From Candidatus Woesearchaeota archaeon (GTDB taxonomy: Archaea > Nanobdellota > Nanobdellia > Woesearchaeales > JACQSR01), in assembly GCA_016211215.1 (NCBI GenBank), contig JACQSR010000018.1, positions 1 to 54,334 of the forward strand: DNA of 54,334 nt. The letters run 5' to 3'. Below the pieces are notes generated by a model that saw only the letters and a list, made by a program, of their open reading frames with translations, was not told the DNA's origin and searched no databases. Position numbers and translations under genes: made by a program. Of this stretch, positions 37,815 to 46,548 are shown piece after piece. Position 1 is the first letter of the stretch. The number at the start of each line of letters is the position of its first letter.

Positions 37815-38480
37815 ATGGAAAAAAGGCGCGCAATCAGGCTAACTGAAGAATTTGTGAAGAAAAGGCTCTCGGGCGACAGCTCTGGCCATGACTGGTGGCA
37901 CATCCAGCGCGTCAGAAAGCTTTCGTTGTTCATTGCAAAAAGGGAGAAAGCCGACCTGTTTATTGTTGAGCTTGCCGCGCTGCTTCACGACATTGGGGAC
38001 TGGAAATTCCACGGGGATGAAAAAGGCTCTCAGATTGCCAAAGCATGGCTTGAAAGACTAAAGGCGGATGAAAAAGTAATTGGACAGGTATATGAAATTA
38101 TAGACAATGTGTCGTTCAAGGGCGCAGGCGTTGCATCAAATATACAATCATTGGAAGGCAGAATTGTGCAGGATGCAGACAGGTTGGACGCAATTGGCGC
38201 AATAGGCATCGGAAGGACCTTCGCGTACGGCGGCTATTCAGGACGCGCAATGCACAACCCCTCAGTAAAGCCCAGGCTGCACAAGTCCTTCGAGGAGTAC
38301 AGGAAAAGCAAAAACCCCACCATAAACCATTTCTATGAAAAGCTTTTATTGCTCAAAGGCAGGATGAACACAAAAACTGCAAGAAAGATTGCAGAAAGAA
38401 GGCATAAGTTCATGGAATTTTACCTAAAAGAGTTCTTCAGGGAGTGGTATGGGAAGGATTACAGGAAACAAAAGGCTTAA
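37815..38480 (+). CDS. HD-domain phosphohydrolase
   Basis: HDWWHIQRVRKLSLFIAKREKADLFIVELAALLHDIGDWKF; QDADRLDAIGAIGIGRTFAYGG. Confidence 0.9.
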   Translation: MEKRRAIRLTEEFVKKRLSGDSSGHDWWHIQRVRKLSLFIAKREKADLFIVELAALLHDIGDWKFHGDEKGSQIAKAWLERLKADEKVIGQVYEIIDNVSFKGAGVASNIQSLEGRIVQDADRLDAIGAIGIGRTFAYGGYSGRAMHNPSVKPRLHKSFEEYRKSKNPTINHFYEKLLLLKGRMNTKTARKIAERRHKFMEFYLKEFFREWYGKDYRKQKA

Positions 38481-38500
38481 ATACTTAGTAATACTTAGTA
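38481..38500. promoter_or_regulatory. Tandem 10-bp repeat atacttagta x2, candidate RHH operator
   Basis: Perfect tandem copies overlapping the TATA-like gcttaaatac, 5 nt before ATG 38506. Confidence 0.55.
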
Positions 38501-38505
38501 ATCCC

Positions 38506-38766
38506 ATGGAAGCCATATGCGTTAAGTTTGATGAGGATTTTATCCATACAATGGAAGACGTGATGAAGAAGAACAGGTACTCCACTAAAGCAGAGTTTAT
38601 AAGGGAAGCGGTAAGGGAAAAACTCTCCAGGCTGGAAAAAGAGAAGATACTGAGAAACCTTTACATGCTGAAAGGGGCCTCAAAAAGAAAAACAAGTGAT
38701 GGTGAGTTGCACGCTGCACGTGAAAAAGCCTTCAAGATTCTTGAGAGCAAGTTTGACGTTAAATAA
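38506..38766 (+). CDS. Ribbon-helix-helix (CopG-like) antitoxin candidate
   Basis: MEAICVKFDEDFIHTMEDVMKKNRYSTKAEFIREAVREKLSRL; start set at internal ATG. Confidence 0.75.
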   Translation: MEAICVKFDEDFIHTMEDVMKKNRYSTKAEFIREAVREKLSRLEKEKILRNLYMLKGASKRKTSDGELHAAREKAFKILESKFDVK

Positions 38767-39175
38767 TGTCTTGGGGCATTGTCGGTTCAGCTATGTCCAG
38801 CAATTTCTTAAAATGCCTGTCCAGCGTCACCAATGTTGCCCGGCAATCCCTTGAAATAAGGGCATGTAAGGCATCTCCCTGCGGCAAATTCCGTTTATTT
38901 GACAGGTCTTTTGCCTTCCTTACCTGTTTTTCGGTTGATTCGGTAAATAGGAGTATTGGCCCGATTTCCCTGAACAATCCTTCAATCTCATGGGGCGAAT
39001 AGCCCGCTATGCCAAGTTCCAGCACAATAATGTCTGAATAGACTATCTTATCATTATTCTCCGTAACTTTAGCCAAAAGTTTACGGGCCCATTCACCTTT
39101 GGGGATGTTAGGCTCATTTCTATCCTCAAAGAAGTCCAACCAAATTGATGTGTCCAAATAGTACTTCCGAGCCAT
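38759..39175 (-). CDS. PIN-domain toxin candidate
   Basis: MARKYYLDTSIWLDFFEDRNE, DIIVLELG, LPQGDALHALISRD, LVTLDRHFKKL; 3' end overlaps the RHH gene by 8 bp. Confidence 0.8.
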   Translation of the reverse strand: MARKYYLDTSIWLDFFEDRNEPNIPKGEWARKLLAKVTENNDKIVYSDIIVLELGIAGYSPHEIEGLFREIGPILLFTESTEKQVRKAKDLSNKRNLPQGDALHALISRDCRATLVTLDRHFKKLLDIAEPTMPQDII

Positions 39176-39237
39176 TCAAGAAGGGAACACTGGGCAATAT
39201 TTATACCCTCGTCCGGAAAATCCGTAGAATTTGCGGC

Positions 39238-40017
39238 TTAAAATAAACCCCTGGAAGCCCCGCCGTCAACTGAAATGGTAGTTCCTGTGATAAAGCATTG
39301 CTCTGATGCAAGAAAGCTCACAAGATTTCCGAGCTCCATCGGGTTCTGAAGCCTTCCAATTGGAATTCCTTTTACAATTTCCTCCTCAATATCCTTAAGT
39401 GATTTCTTTGCCGTTGTTTTCAGCTTCATAATCTGCATGTACCTTTCCGTCCTGAATGCAGCAGGGCATACATTGTTTATGAAAACGTTGTCCTTCGCAA
39501 ACTCTTTTGAGAGAACTTTTGCCATGCCTATTATCCCCACCCTGTAAACATCCGACAGTATCAAAGAATCAATCGGCTCTTTTACCGCAATCGAAGTTGA
39601 ATTTATAATCCTTCCAAAATTCTGCTTCCTCATTATTGGCAGCACTAGCCTATGCAACCTTACTGCAGGCATAAGAAGCATGTCATGGGCTTCTTTCCAG
39701 TCTTCATCCCCAAAGTCAAAGAAATTTCCCGGTTTTGGCCCCGGAGTGTTGTTGAAAAGTATATGTACCGTGCCAAAAGTTTCAATCACTTTTCCAACCA
39801 TTGTTTCGACGTCTTTTTTCTCGGTTAAGTCGCATCTTATCGCAAGAACCTTCCTTTTGTATTTTCTCTCCAGTTCCTTTTTTGCTGCATCAAGATTTTT
39901 GCTGTCATGCGAGCATATTGCAACTTGGGCATTATCCCTTAGAAGGGCTTCCGCGCACGCCTTCCCCAGCCCTTTTGAGGATGCGCAAACAATTGCAACA
40001 CGCTGTTTGTGGTCCAT
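39238..40017 (-). CDS. SDR-family oxidoreductase
   Basis: VAIVCASSKGLGKACAEAL; NNTPGPKPG; C-terminal FLASEQCFITGTTISVDGGASRGLF. Confidence 0.9.
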   Translation of the reverse strand: MDHKQRVAIVCASSKGLGKACAEALLRDNAQVAICSHDSKNLDAAKKELERKYKRKVLAIRCDLTEKKDVETMVGKVIETFGTVHILFNNTPGPKPGNFFDFGDEDWKEAHDMLLMPAVRLHRLVLPIMRKQNFGRIINSTSIAVKEPIDSLILSDVYRVGIIGMAKVLSKEFAKDNVFINNVCPAAFRTERYMQIMKLKTTAKKSLKDIEEEIVKGIPIGRLQNPMELGNLVSFLASEQCFITGTTISVDGGASRGLF

Positions 40018-40107
40018 GCATCACCCCTCATTAAGCAAGGATATAAATTTTTGGCTTTGAAACCACAAGATTTATAAATAAAATTACTACCCACTAGTGA
40101 AATTATT

Positions 40108-40413
40108 TTGGGTGATGCAGATATGCCAAGTGTTGATGATGTGGTTAAGGGCATTGAAAAGGCTCCGCTTACAGATGAAGTTAAAATCAGGGCGATAAAG
40201 GCCGTTAGAGGGTGTGAATGGCTTCCGCAAGAGCTGGCTCGTTGCCCTTCTAACGGAGATAATCTTGAGGGAGGCATAGTTTGGCGGATTAGGGATTCGC
40301 TGGAGCCTGTTCTGGTTAACAACAGTGTAGAGTATGGGGCAAGAATGGATACATACTGTCACATATACCTCTCAATTGGCGGCACAAAGGAAGTGCGATT
40401 CCAGACAGGGTGA
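40108..40413 (+). CDS. Hypothetical protein
   Basis: 101 aa ORF after the AT-rich TATA-like region at about 40070; no recognised family. Confidence 0.45.
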   Translation: MGDADMPSVDDVVKGIEKAPLTDEVKIRAIKAVRGCEWLPQELARCPSNGDNLEGGIVWRIRDSLEPVLVNNSVEYGARMDTYCHIYLSIGGTKEVRFQTG

Positions 40414-40492
40414 TTTTTTGTCAGGAGTATCTAACATAACTTCTCGCAGACAAAAATAAAGATTTATATACCTACTTAAGATATATCCCAAA

Positions 40493-40843
40493 ATGAAACT
40501 TTTAATCTGGTTGGTTGTCTTGATTGTGCCTGCGCTTCTGCTCTTAGGCTGTTCCACAAAAAACTATGATACATTGGCAAAATGCCTCTCGGAAAAAGGC
40601 GTGAAAATGTACGGCGCATACTGGTGCCCGCACTGCCAGAACCAGGAGAAGATGTTCGGCGATAGCTGGAAATATGTCACCTATGTTGAATGCTCTTTGC
40701 CCAACCGCGCAGGCCAGACCCAAATCTGCAAGGACGCAAAGATTGAGGGATATCCAACATGGGAGTTTTCAGACGGCAGCAGGCTTAGCGGGGAATTGTC
40801 TTTTGAAACTCTAAGCCAGAAGAGCGGCTGCAATACCGAATAG
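40493..40843 (+). CDS. Thioredoxin-like lipoprotein
   Basis: Signal with LLLLGCS lipobox-like end; YGAYWCPHCQNQ; EGYPTWEFSDG. Confidence 0.8.
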   Translation: MKLLIWLVVLIVPALLLLGCSTKNYDTLAKCLSEKGVKMYGAYWCPHCQNQEKMFGDSWKYVTYVECSLPNRAGQTQICKDAKIEGYPTWEFSDGSRLSGELSFETLSQKSGCNTE

Positions 40844-40883
40844 TTCGGATACATTTTTAAAAAATAGCTGATTCTTCACCAAT

Positions 40884-41786
40884 ATGCCACTCGACCATGA
40901 GCCACTGGAGATAATAAGCATTAAAGAAACTGAAGTTCGACCACAGCGGATTAGCAAAAACGCCTCATGGAACCATGCGATGAACCTTCTTGCTCACGCA
41001 GCTGAGAAATACTTAATCGGCATTGACGGTTCAATTAAAGTCGAGGAAATCACCTATAAACCCGGGGTAAGAAATCCTTTTTCAAGAAACCATGAAAGCA
41101 AGGCATGGCATTACGTCGCTTCAAATGACGCTGCAGTAATTGTTCTTCCCCAACGCGGTTCTGGCTACAACTTCGCCCAGCCTGTTTGCCGTTATTTGGC
41201 GAGCAACGGCATCAGCGCATACGAACTTGAGGCCCCGCTGAGAAAAGACAATCTTCCTGAAGGCATTGAGAGTGTTTTAAACATCGAATACGACCTATTA
41301 TCATTGAAGGAATTTTTTCGCAATGCAGTTACGGATGCAAGAGGCATTGCTGACATTGCAACCGAGGAAAAGATAGGCATCCTCGGCATTAGCATTGGCG
41401 CAATCTTCTCAAGCGTTGTTTATGGAATTGACGATAGATTCACAAGCGCATGCCTGGTAATGGGCGGCGGTAATCTTCCCTATTTGCTCAAGCACTCCCC
41501 ACGCAAACTCGTAAGGCACCTCTACTCCTGCCTCGGCGATTTGAGGGAAGAAGACGTTTCGGACATTGAGCCCTGCAATTTAGCCGCTCCCCATAAGGCA
41601 GGAAATCTCCTTATAGTAAGTGCAGCACATGACAAATCCATTCCTGCCCATTCAAGAAATGCATTGTGGGAAGCCTGGGGAAGGCCGGAACAATACCTGC
41701 TGGGAGACGGCCACTTTAGCATCATCAGAAAAGTCCCGAAATTGCTGCCAAAAATCCTAGAACATTATGAGAGGACGTTGAAGTAA
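40884..41786 (+). CDS. Alpha/beta-hydrolase-fold protein
   Basis: GISIGA nucleophile elbow; ...SAAHDKSIPAHS...GDGHFSII Asp/His region. Confidence 0.65.
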   Translation: MPLDHEPLEIISIKETEVRPQRISKNASWNHAMNLLAHAAEKYLIGIDGSIKVEEITYKPGVRNPFSRNHESKAWHYVASNDAAVIVLPQRGSGYNFAQPVCRYLASNGISAYELEAPLRKDNLPEGIESVLNIEYDLLSLKEFFRNAVTDARGIADIATEEKIGILGISIGAIFSSVVYGIDDRFTSACLVMGGGNLPYLLKHSPRKLVRHLYSCLGDLREEDVSDIEPCNLAAPHKAGNLLIVSAAHDKSIPAHSRNALWEAWGRPEQYLLGDGHFSIIRKVPKLLPKILEHYERTLK

Positions 41787-41908
41787 TCCTGCCTAAACCA
41801 TAAATCCAGTAACATCAATTTATAGGGGTTTTAGAATTCACATCTCTGCTTCACAAAGATTGGATTTTTTCATCACTGCTTCTCTAAGGAAAAAAGTTGT
41901 TGTAAAAT

Positions 41909-42033
41909 CTCAATTTTCCACCATTCTCTGAATGGTGGAATAAACTATGGAAAATTGAGGGTCCAGAAAAACGACCCGAGCGACCGAAGGGAGCGAGCAT
42001 GCCATCGGTCTTTGACCGATGGTGGTCGTTTTT
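41909..42033. ncRNA. Nested inverted repeats, candidate structured RNA or bidirectional terminator
   Basis: ctcaattttcca/tggaaaattgag 12/12; ttccaccattc-tct-gaatggtggaa 11/11; aaaaacgacc/ggtcgttttt 10/10; ccatcggtc-ttt-gaccgatgg 9/9. Confidence 0.6.
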
Positions 42034-42095
42034 CGCTTGACACCAGAACCGGACGGTTCAAGAATTGCTGGAGAGGTTTCCTTTGCTACACTTAG

Positions 42096-42632
42096 TCAAA
42101 AAATCTTGATGAGCGGTGAAACCTTAGTGACCCCGGAGATTATATCAATTATCTCCCTTCTGTCTCTCTGTTCCTGTTTAGAATAACCTAAATTAAAAAA
42201 ACCAGAGAGGTAAATCATAATATCTTTAGCATCGTCCCTGCTGATTGGAGATTTCCTTCTAACCTCCTTCAACCCCTCATGTTCCAAAAGCTCCGCCAAA
42301 TCGCCATTGATTCCGTAAATCCTTTCTACAGGGTCAATCCCAATCCCCTTCATAGGCGTAAATGAATAAAGATTATCGCGGGAATATAGCTCACATCCAT
42401 TATAGCGTGTTACTGTAAAATCATTAAAAAGAGCTTCCATCACATTCCAAGGCGAATCGGCAATAAACGCAGCTGTTCTTGGCACTCCGGCCTGCCTGCT
42501 TATAATCCCACCCTCGGAAACATGGCTGTACGGAACCAGTGATACCACAGTAAATTTCCCTGCCGTCTTATCAACTATAGTACCACACGTAGTATCACGC
42601 TCGGACCGCGGAACGATTATCTCCCCTACCAT
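42096..42632 (-). CDS. Hypothetical protein
   Basis: 178 aa ORF; no recognised family. Confidence 0.5.
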   Translation of the reverse strand: MVGEIIVPRSERDTTCGTIVDKTAGKFTVVSLVPYSHVSEGGIISRQAGVPRTAAFIADSPWNVMEALFNDFTVTRYNGCELYSRDNLYSFTPMKGIGIDPVERIYGINGDLAELLEHEGLKEVRRKSPISRDDAKDIMIYLSGFFNLGYSKQEQRDRREIIDIISGVTKVSPLIKIF

Positions 42633-42692
42633 GTTGTGGGGGAGTGTCGGGCAGGTTAAAAAACTTTGGATTACCCCAAACCTTTATATAGA

Positions 42693-42710
42693 AGTTCGTA
42701 TATACGAACT
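42693..42710. promoter_or_regulatory. Perfect 18-bp palindrome, candidate DtxR/MntR operator
   Basis: agttcgtat|atacgaact directly after TATA-like ctttatata and 3 nt before ATG 42714. Confidence 0.75.
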
Positions 42711-42713
42711 TTA

Positions 42714-43112
42714 ATGACTCCCAAAAGGGAAGATTATCTCAGGGCAATTGACCACCTGCAGGAAAAGCACAAAAGGAACGTAAAGGCAATTGAAGTGGCA
42801 AAATACATGAAGCTGGCAAAGTCAACTGTGTCAGAACGTCTTGATGAGCTTGTAAAAGAAAATCTTCTTAAGCCAAAAAGGTACTCAACCCTTGAGCTCA
42901 CAAGGAAAGGCAAGATTCTTGCAAGAAAAATGACCTACAAGCACCGCCTCATTGAAGTTTTTTTGCGCACCTCGCTTAAGATGAAGGATGTCCATGAAGA
43001 GGCGCATAAGCTGGAACACGCCTTTTCTGACTCTGCAATTGAAAAGCTAAGGTCGTTCCTCAACAACCCGCAATACTGCCCGCACGGCAAGCCATTGCCA
43101 AAGATAAGATGA
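42714..43112 (+). CDS. DtxR/MntR-family metal-dependent regulator
   Basis: MTPKREDYLRAIDHLQEKHKRNVKAIEVAKYMKLAKSTVSERLDELVKENLLKP...HRLIEVFL...HKLEHAFSD. Confidence 0.9.
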   Translation: MTPKREDYLRAIDHLQEKHKRNVKAIEVAKYMKLAKSTVSERLDELVKENLLKPKRYSTLELTRKGKILARKMTYKHRLIEVFLRTSLKMKDVHEEAHKLEHAFSDSAIEKLRSFLNNPQYCPHGKPLPKIR

Positions 43113-43996
43113 TAAATAAAAAAACAGCCCTCATTGCAGTCCTTGTTATAGCTTTGCTGCTTTCCTCCTGCGAAAAAACCGATGATGGGAAAAAAACAGC
43201 CATCTCAACCATCAACATCATCAACGATTTCGTTAAAAACGTTGCCGGAGACAAAATAGGGGCAGTACCGCTGCTTCCCGTTGGCTCCGACCCGCACATA
43301 TACGAGCCGGTTCCCAGAGATGTCCAGAAGATTGCAGAGTCGGATATAGTCTTCTACAACGGCTTCAACCTTGAAAAATGGCTTTTTGAGATTCTTGAAA
43401 ATGCGGGCAGCTCAAGGCAGGCATTTCAGGTGGCAAGAAATCTGGAGCCGATGAAAAGCCCAAAAGGCGACCCTGACCCGCATCTCTGGATGGACCCTGT
43501 TTATGCAGTTACGTATGTTGAAAACATCAGGGATTCGCTGTCAGAATTCGATCCTGAAAATGCAGAATATTACTGGCAAAATGCGGAAAGCTATATCAAA
43601 CAGCTTGAAGAGCTGGATGAATGGATTAAATCAAAGGTTGCAGAAATCCCCGAGGAGAAAAGAAAGCTTGTTACAACGCATGACGCATACGCCTACTTTG
43701 GCAAACGTTACGGCTTTAAAGTTATAGGCAGCATATGGGGAATTACGACAGAAGACGAGCCATCTGCAAAAGAGATAGCTTTATTGGTCGACAAGATTAA
43801 TTCCGAGAAGGTTCCTGCTGTATTTTTTGAAACCACAATTAACCCAAAACTTATGCAAAGGGTCGCAGCTGAGGCAAACGTAAAGCTCGGAAAGCCGCTT
43901 TATGGGGATTCACTTGGCCCCGAAGGAAGCGGCGCAGATACCTATATTAAGATGGTAAAAACGAATGTGGAAAATATAGTCGAGGCGCTGAAATGA
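43109..43996 (+). CDS. znuA: Zn/Mn ABC transporter substrate-binding protein
   Basis: Lipoprotein-like signal; PVGSDPHIYEPVPRDVQKIAESDIVFYNG; DPHLWMDP; TTHDAYAYFGKRYG. Confidence 0.9.
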   Translation: MINKKTALIAVLVIALLLSSCEKTDDGKKTAISTINIINDFVKNVAGDKIGAVPLLPVGSDPHIYEPVPRDVQKIAESDIVFYNGFNLEKWLFEILENAGSSRQAFQVARNLEPMKSPKGDPDPHLWMDPVYAVTYVENIRDSLSEFDPENAEYYWQNAESYIKQLEELDEWIKSKVAEIPEEKRKLVTTHDAYAYFGKRYGFKVIGSIWGITTEDEPSAKEIALLVDKINSEKVPAVFFETTINPKLMQRVAAEANVKLGKPLYGDSLGPEGSGADTYIKMVKTNVENIVEALK

Positions 43997-44721
43997 ATGC
44001 CATTGAAACAAAAAACCTGACCGTAAGCTATGACAGGCAGCCGGTAATTAGGGGAGTAAGCATCGAAATTAAGGAGAAGCAGATAGTCGGGATTATAGGG
44101 CCGAACGGCGCAGGAAAAAGCACATTGCTGAAGGCCATGGTTGGCCTGCTTCCCATAGACTCAGGCAATGTATCAATATTCGGAAAGGCCGTAAGCGATG
44201 CCAGGCATTTGATTGCCTACATTCCCCAGAGAAGCGAGATTGACTGGGACTTTCCGGTAACGGTGAACGATGTTGTAACGATGGGCAGGTACAAAAAGAT
44301 TGGCATGTTCAGGAGGCCAAAAAAAACTGACCATGAAATTGCCAGAAAATCATTGCGGGAAGTCGGCATGCTCCAGTATTCGGACAGGAGCATCGGGCAG
44401 CTTTCCGGAGGCCAGCAGCAGCGTGTTTTCATTGCAAGGGCCCTTGTCCAGCAAACCCCGATATTAATGCTCGACGAGCCCTTTGTCGGCATAGACGCAA
44501 CAACTGAAAAGTCCATCTGGCAGCTTCTTCATAAACTGAAGGGCCAAAAGACAATTATTGTGGTAAACCATAACCTCACCGAGAGCATAAAAAATTACGA
44601 CAAGGTTGCTCTGATAAACCAGAGGCTTATTGCCTACTGCAATCCCAAGCTGCTGAATCAGGAAATAATCCAAAAAACATACACCGGAAGGCTTACCCTG
44701 CTCGAGGAGCTGCAGCAATGA
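43993..44721 (+). CDS. znuC: Zn/Mn ABC transporter ATPase
   Basis: GIIGPNGAGKSTLLKAM (Walker A), LSGGQQQRVFIARAL, LMLDEPFVGID. Confidence 0.95.
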   Translation: MNAIETKNLTVSYDRQPVIRGVSIEIKEKQIVGIIGPNGAGKSTLLKAMVGLLPIDSGNVSIFGKAVSDARHLIAYIPQRSEIDWDFPVTVNDVVTMGRYKKIGMFRRPKKTDHEIARKSLREVGMLQYSDRSIGQLSGGQQQRVFIARALVQQTPILMLDEPFVGIDATTEKSIWQLLHKLKGQKTIIVVNHNLTESIKNYDKVALINQRLIAYCNPKLLNQEIIQKTYTGRLTLLEELQQ

Positions 44722-45932
44722 TAAGCTACCTTATCGACCCATTCCAGTATGAATTCATGGTAAGGGCTTTAATAGCCTCTCTTCTTGTCGGCATTGTCTG
44801 TTCCATACTGAGCTGCTATCTTGTTGTAAAGAAATGGGCTTTGCTCGGCGACGCAATTTCGCATGCAGTCCTGCCCGGAGTTGCAATTGCCTTCATGCTC
44901 AATATCCCATTTTTCATCGGGGCGCTGTTTACGGGAATTGCAACCGCGCTTGGAATAGGCCTTGTCACAAAATACAGCAAAGTCAAGGAAGACGCTGCCA
45001 TTGGCGTAATGTTCACAACAGCCTTTGCTTTTGGAATCCTGCTTCTTAGCCTGATTAGGGCAAAGAGCATTGATTTGTACCACATCCTTTTTGGAAATGT
45101 ATTGGGAGTTTCCACAACAGATATGATTATCACGGCAGTTTCGGGGTTGGTGGTGCTTGTAACCATAATCCTGCTTTTCAAGGAGCTTTTGCTTCACGCC
45201 TTTGACCCGATAATGGCTTCCTCAATAGGATTGCCAACCTCTTTCTTCCACTACCTTCTGATGTTTCTCCTTTCAGTTACAATTGTGGCATCCCTGCAGA
45301 CAGTAGGCATAGTGCTTGTCATTGCAATGCTGATTACCCCCGGGGCTGCCGCTTATCTCCTCGTAAGGAGGCTTTCCCATATGATGCTTGTTGCAGCCGG
45401 AATCGGCATTGTGTCTTCGCTGGCCGGCCTCTACTTCTCCTACTACCTTAATGTCGCCTCAGGCGCAATGATGGTGCTTGTTGCGGGGCTGATATTCCTC
45501 CTTGCATTTTTGTTCTCTCCCAGGGAAGGTGTTATCTGGAAAACAATAAGGAAGCGCAGAATTGCGCTAAACACCATGCTTGAGGATTGCCTGCTTTCAG
45601 TTTACAGGCTCTCGGACGGAAAAGGTTATGTTGGAATAGAAAAGGCTGAGCACCCGTCTGTAGTAAGCACTCTGGAAAAGCAAAAATTGGCAAATGTGAA
45701 AGGTAGCCTTGTCAGGCTATCGCCGCTGGGAATGAAAAGGGCAACCTATCTTATAAAAGTCCACAGGCTCTGGGAAACTTACCTGGTCGAAAAGGCGGAT
45801 ATTCCAACAGAGCATGTCCACGATTTTGCGCACAAATACGAGCACATCACCCCAGTTAATGTTGCATCGGAAATGAACAGGGTTCTCAATCACCCAAAAA
45901 GAGACCCGCATGGGCATAGGATTCCGAGATAG
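44718..45932 (+). CDS. Zn/Mn ABC transporter permease fused to C-terminal DtxR-like domain
   Basis: Permease GDAISHAVLPGVAIAF; C-terminal LSPLGMKRATYLIKVHRLWETYLVEKADIPTEHVHDFAHKYEHITP...HPKRDPHGHRIPR. Confidence 0.9.
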   Translation: MISYLIDPFQYEFMVRALIASLLVGIVCSILSCYLVVKKWALLGDAISHAVLPGVAIAFMLNIPFFIGALFTGIATALGIGLVTKYSKVKEDAAIGVMFTTAFAFGILLLSLIRAKSIDLYHILFGNVLGVSTTDMIITAVSGLVVLVTIILLFKELLLHAFDPIMASSIGLPTSFFHYLLMFLLSVTIVASLQTVGIVLVIAMLITPGAAAYLLVRRLSHMMLVAAGIGIVSSLAGLYFSYYLNVASGAMMVLVAGLIFLLAFLFSPREGVIWKTIRKRRIALNTMLEDCLLSVYRLSDGKGYVGIEKAEHPSVVSTLEKQKLANVKGSLVRLSPLGMKRATYLIKVHRLWETYLVEKADIPTEHVHDFAHKYEHITPVNVASEMNRVLNHPKRDPHGHRIPR

Positions 45933-46427
45933 TTAACCAAATGAATATTCCTCTAGCTTATAAATCTGGGCAACAAGAACTTCCTTCCAGTCTGCTATAA
46001 TTTGGCTGAACTGCTGCCTTATCCTCAGCTTTCTTTTTTCCAGGTCAGCCACATTTTTTACCAGCATTACAATGTAAATGTCGTAGTCCCCCGCCATTGC
46101 CATTAGGTTTATTACTCTTGGGTCTTTTTTCAGTGTTTGAATCAGGTTTTCATAATCCTTCTCTTTGATGTCCTTCAGCTTCAGGTATATATGAACCCCA
46201 ATTGGAAGCCCGATGGCGGCTGAGTCAACCTGCAGGGCATATTTGGTTATTACTTTGCCTTCCTCCAGTTTTTGAATCCTTTTCTTGATGGAATCGATGG
46301 ACAGCCCTATCTTTTTTGAAAGCTCTATGAGCCTTATTCGTGAATTCTCCCCCAGATAACCCAATATTTTCAGGTCAGTGCTGTCAATATCCCTTAATTC
46401 TTCGGTTTTAACCTTCTTTATTGCCAT
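45933..46427 (-). CDS. Lrp/AsnC-family regulator
   Basis: DIDSTDLKILGYLGENSRIRLIELSKKIGLSIDSIKKRIQKLEEGKVI; start set at internal ATG. Confidence 0.9.
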   Translation of the reverse strand: MAIKKVKTEELRDIDSTDLKILGYLGENSRIRLIELSKKIGLSIDSIKKRIQKLEEGKVITKYALQVDSAAIGLPIGVHIYLKLKDIKEKDYENLIQTLKKDPRVINLMAMAGDYDIYIVMLVKNVADLEKRKLRIRQQFSQIIADWKEVLVAQIYKLEEYSFG

Positions 46428-46433
46428 TTTTAT

Positions 46434-46446
46434 CTTAATTATTAAG
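46434..46446. promoter_or_regulatory. Palindrome cttaattattaag, candidate Lrp autoregulatory site
   Basis: Perfect 6-bp arms around a central t, 7 nt upstream of the Lrp ATG. Confidence 0.45.
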
Positions 46447-46548
46447 GAAATATATAAATCTATCCAAAAAATTAAGATAAAGTAATAGAAAAGTATAAAT
46501 AATCCTTGCATCCACATCCCCATTAGACAACTACTAAAAGGTAACAAA

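Noticed and set aside
42040-42090. Possible tRNA B-box-like ggttcaagaattgc
   Set aside because: No cloverleaf or A-box could be assembled; no tRNA called in the window.
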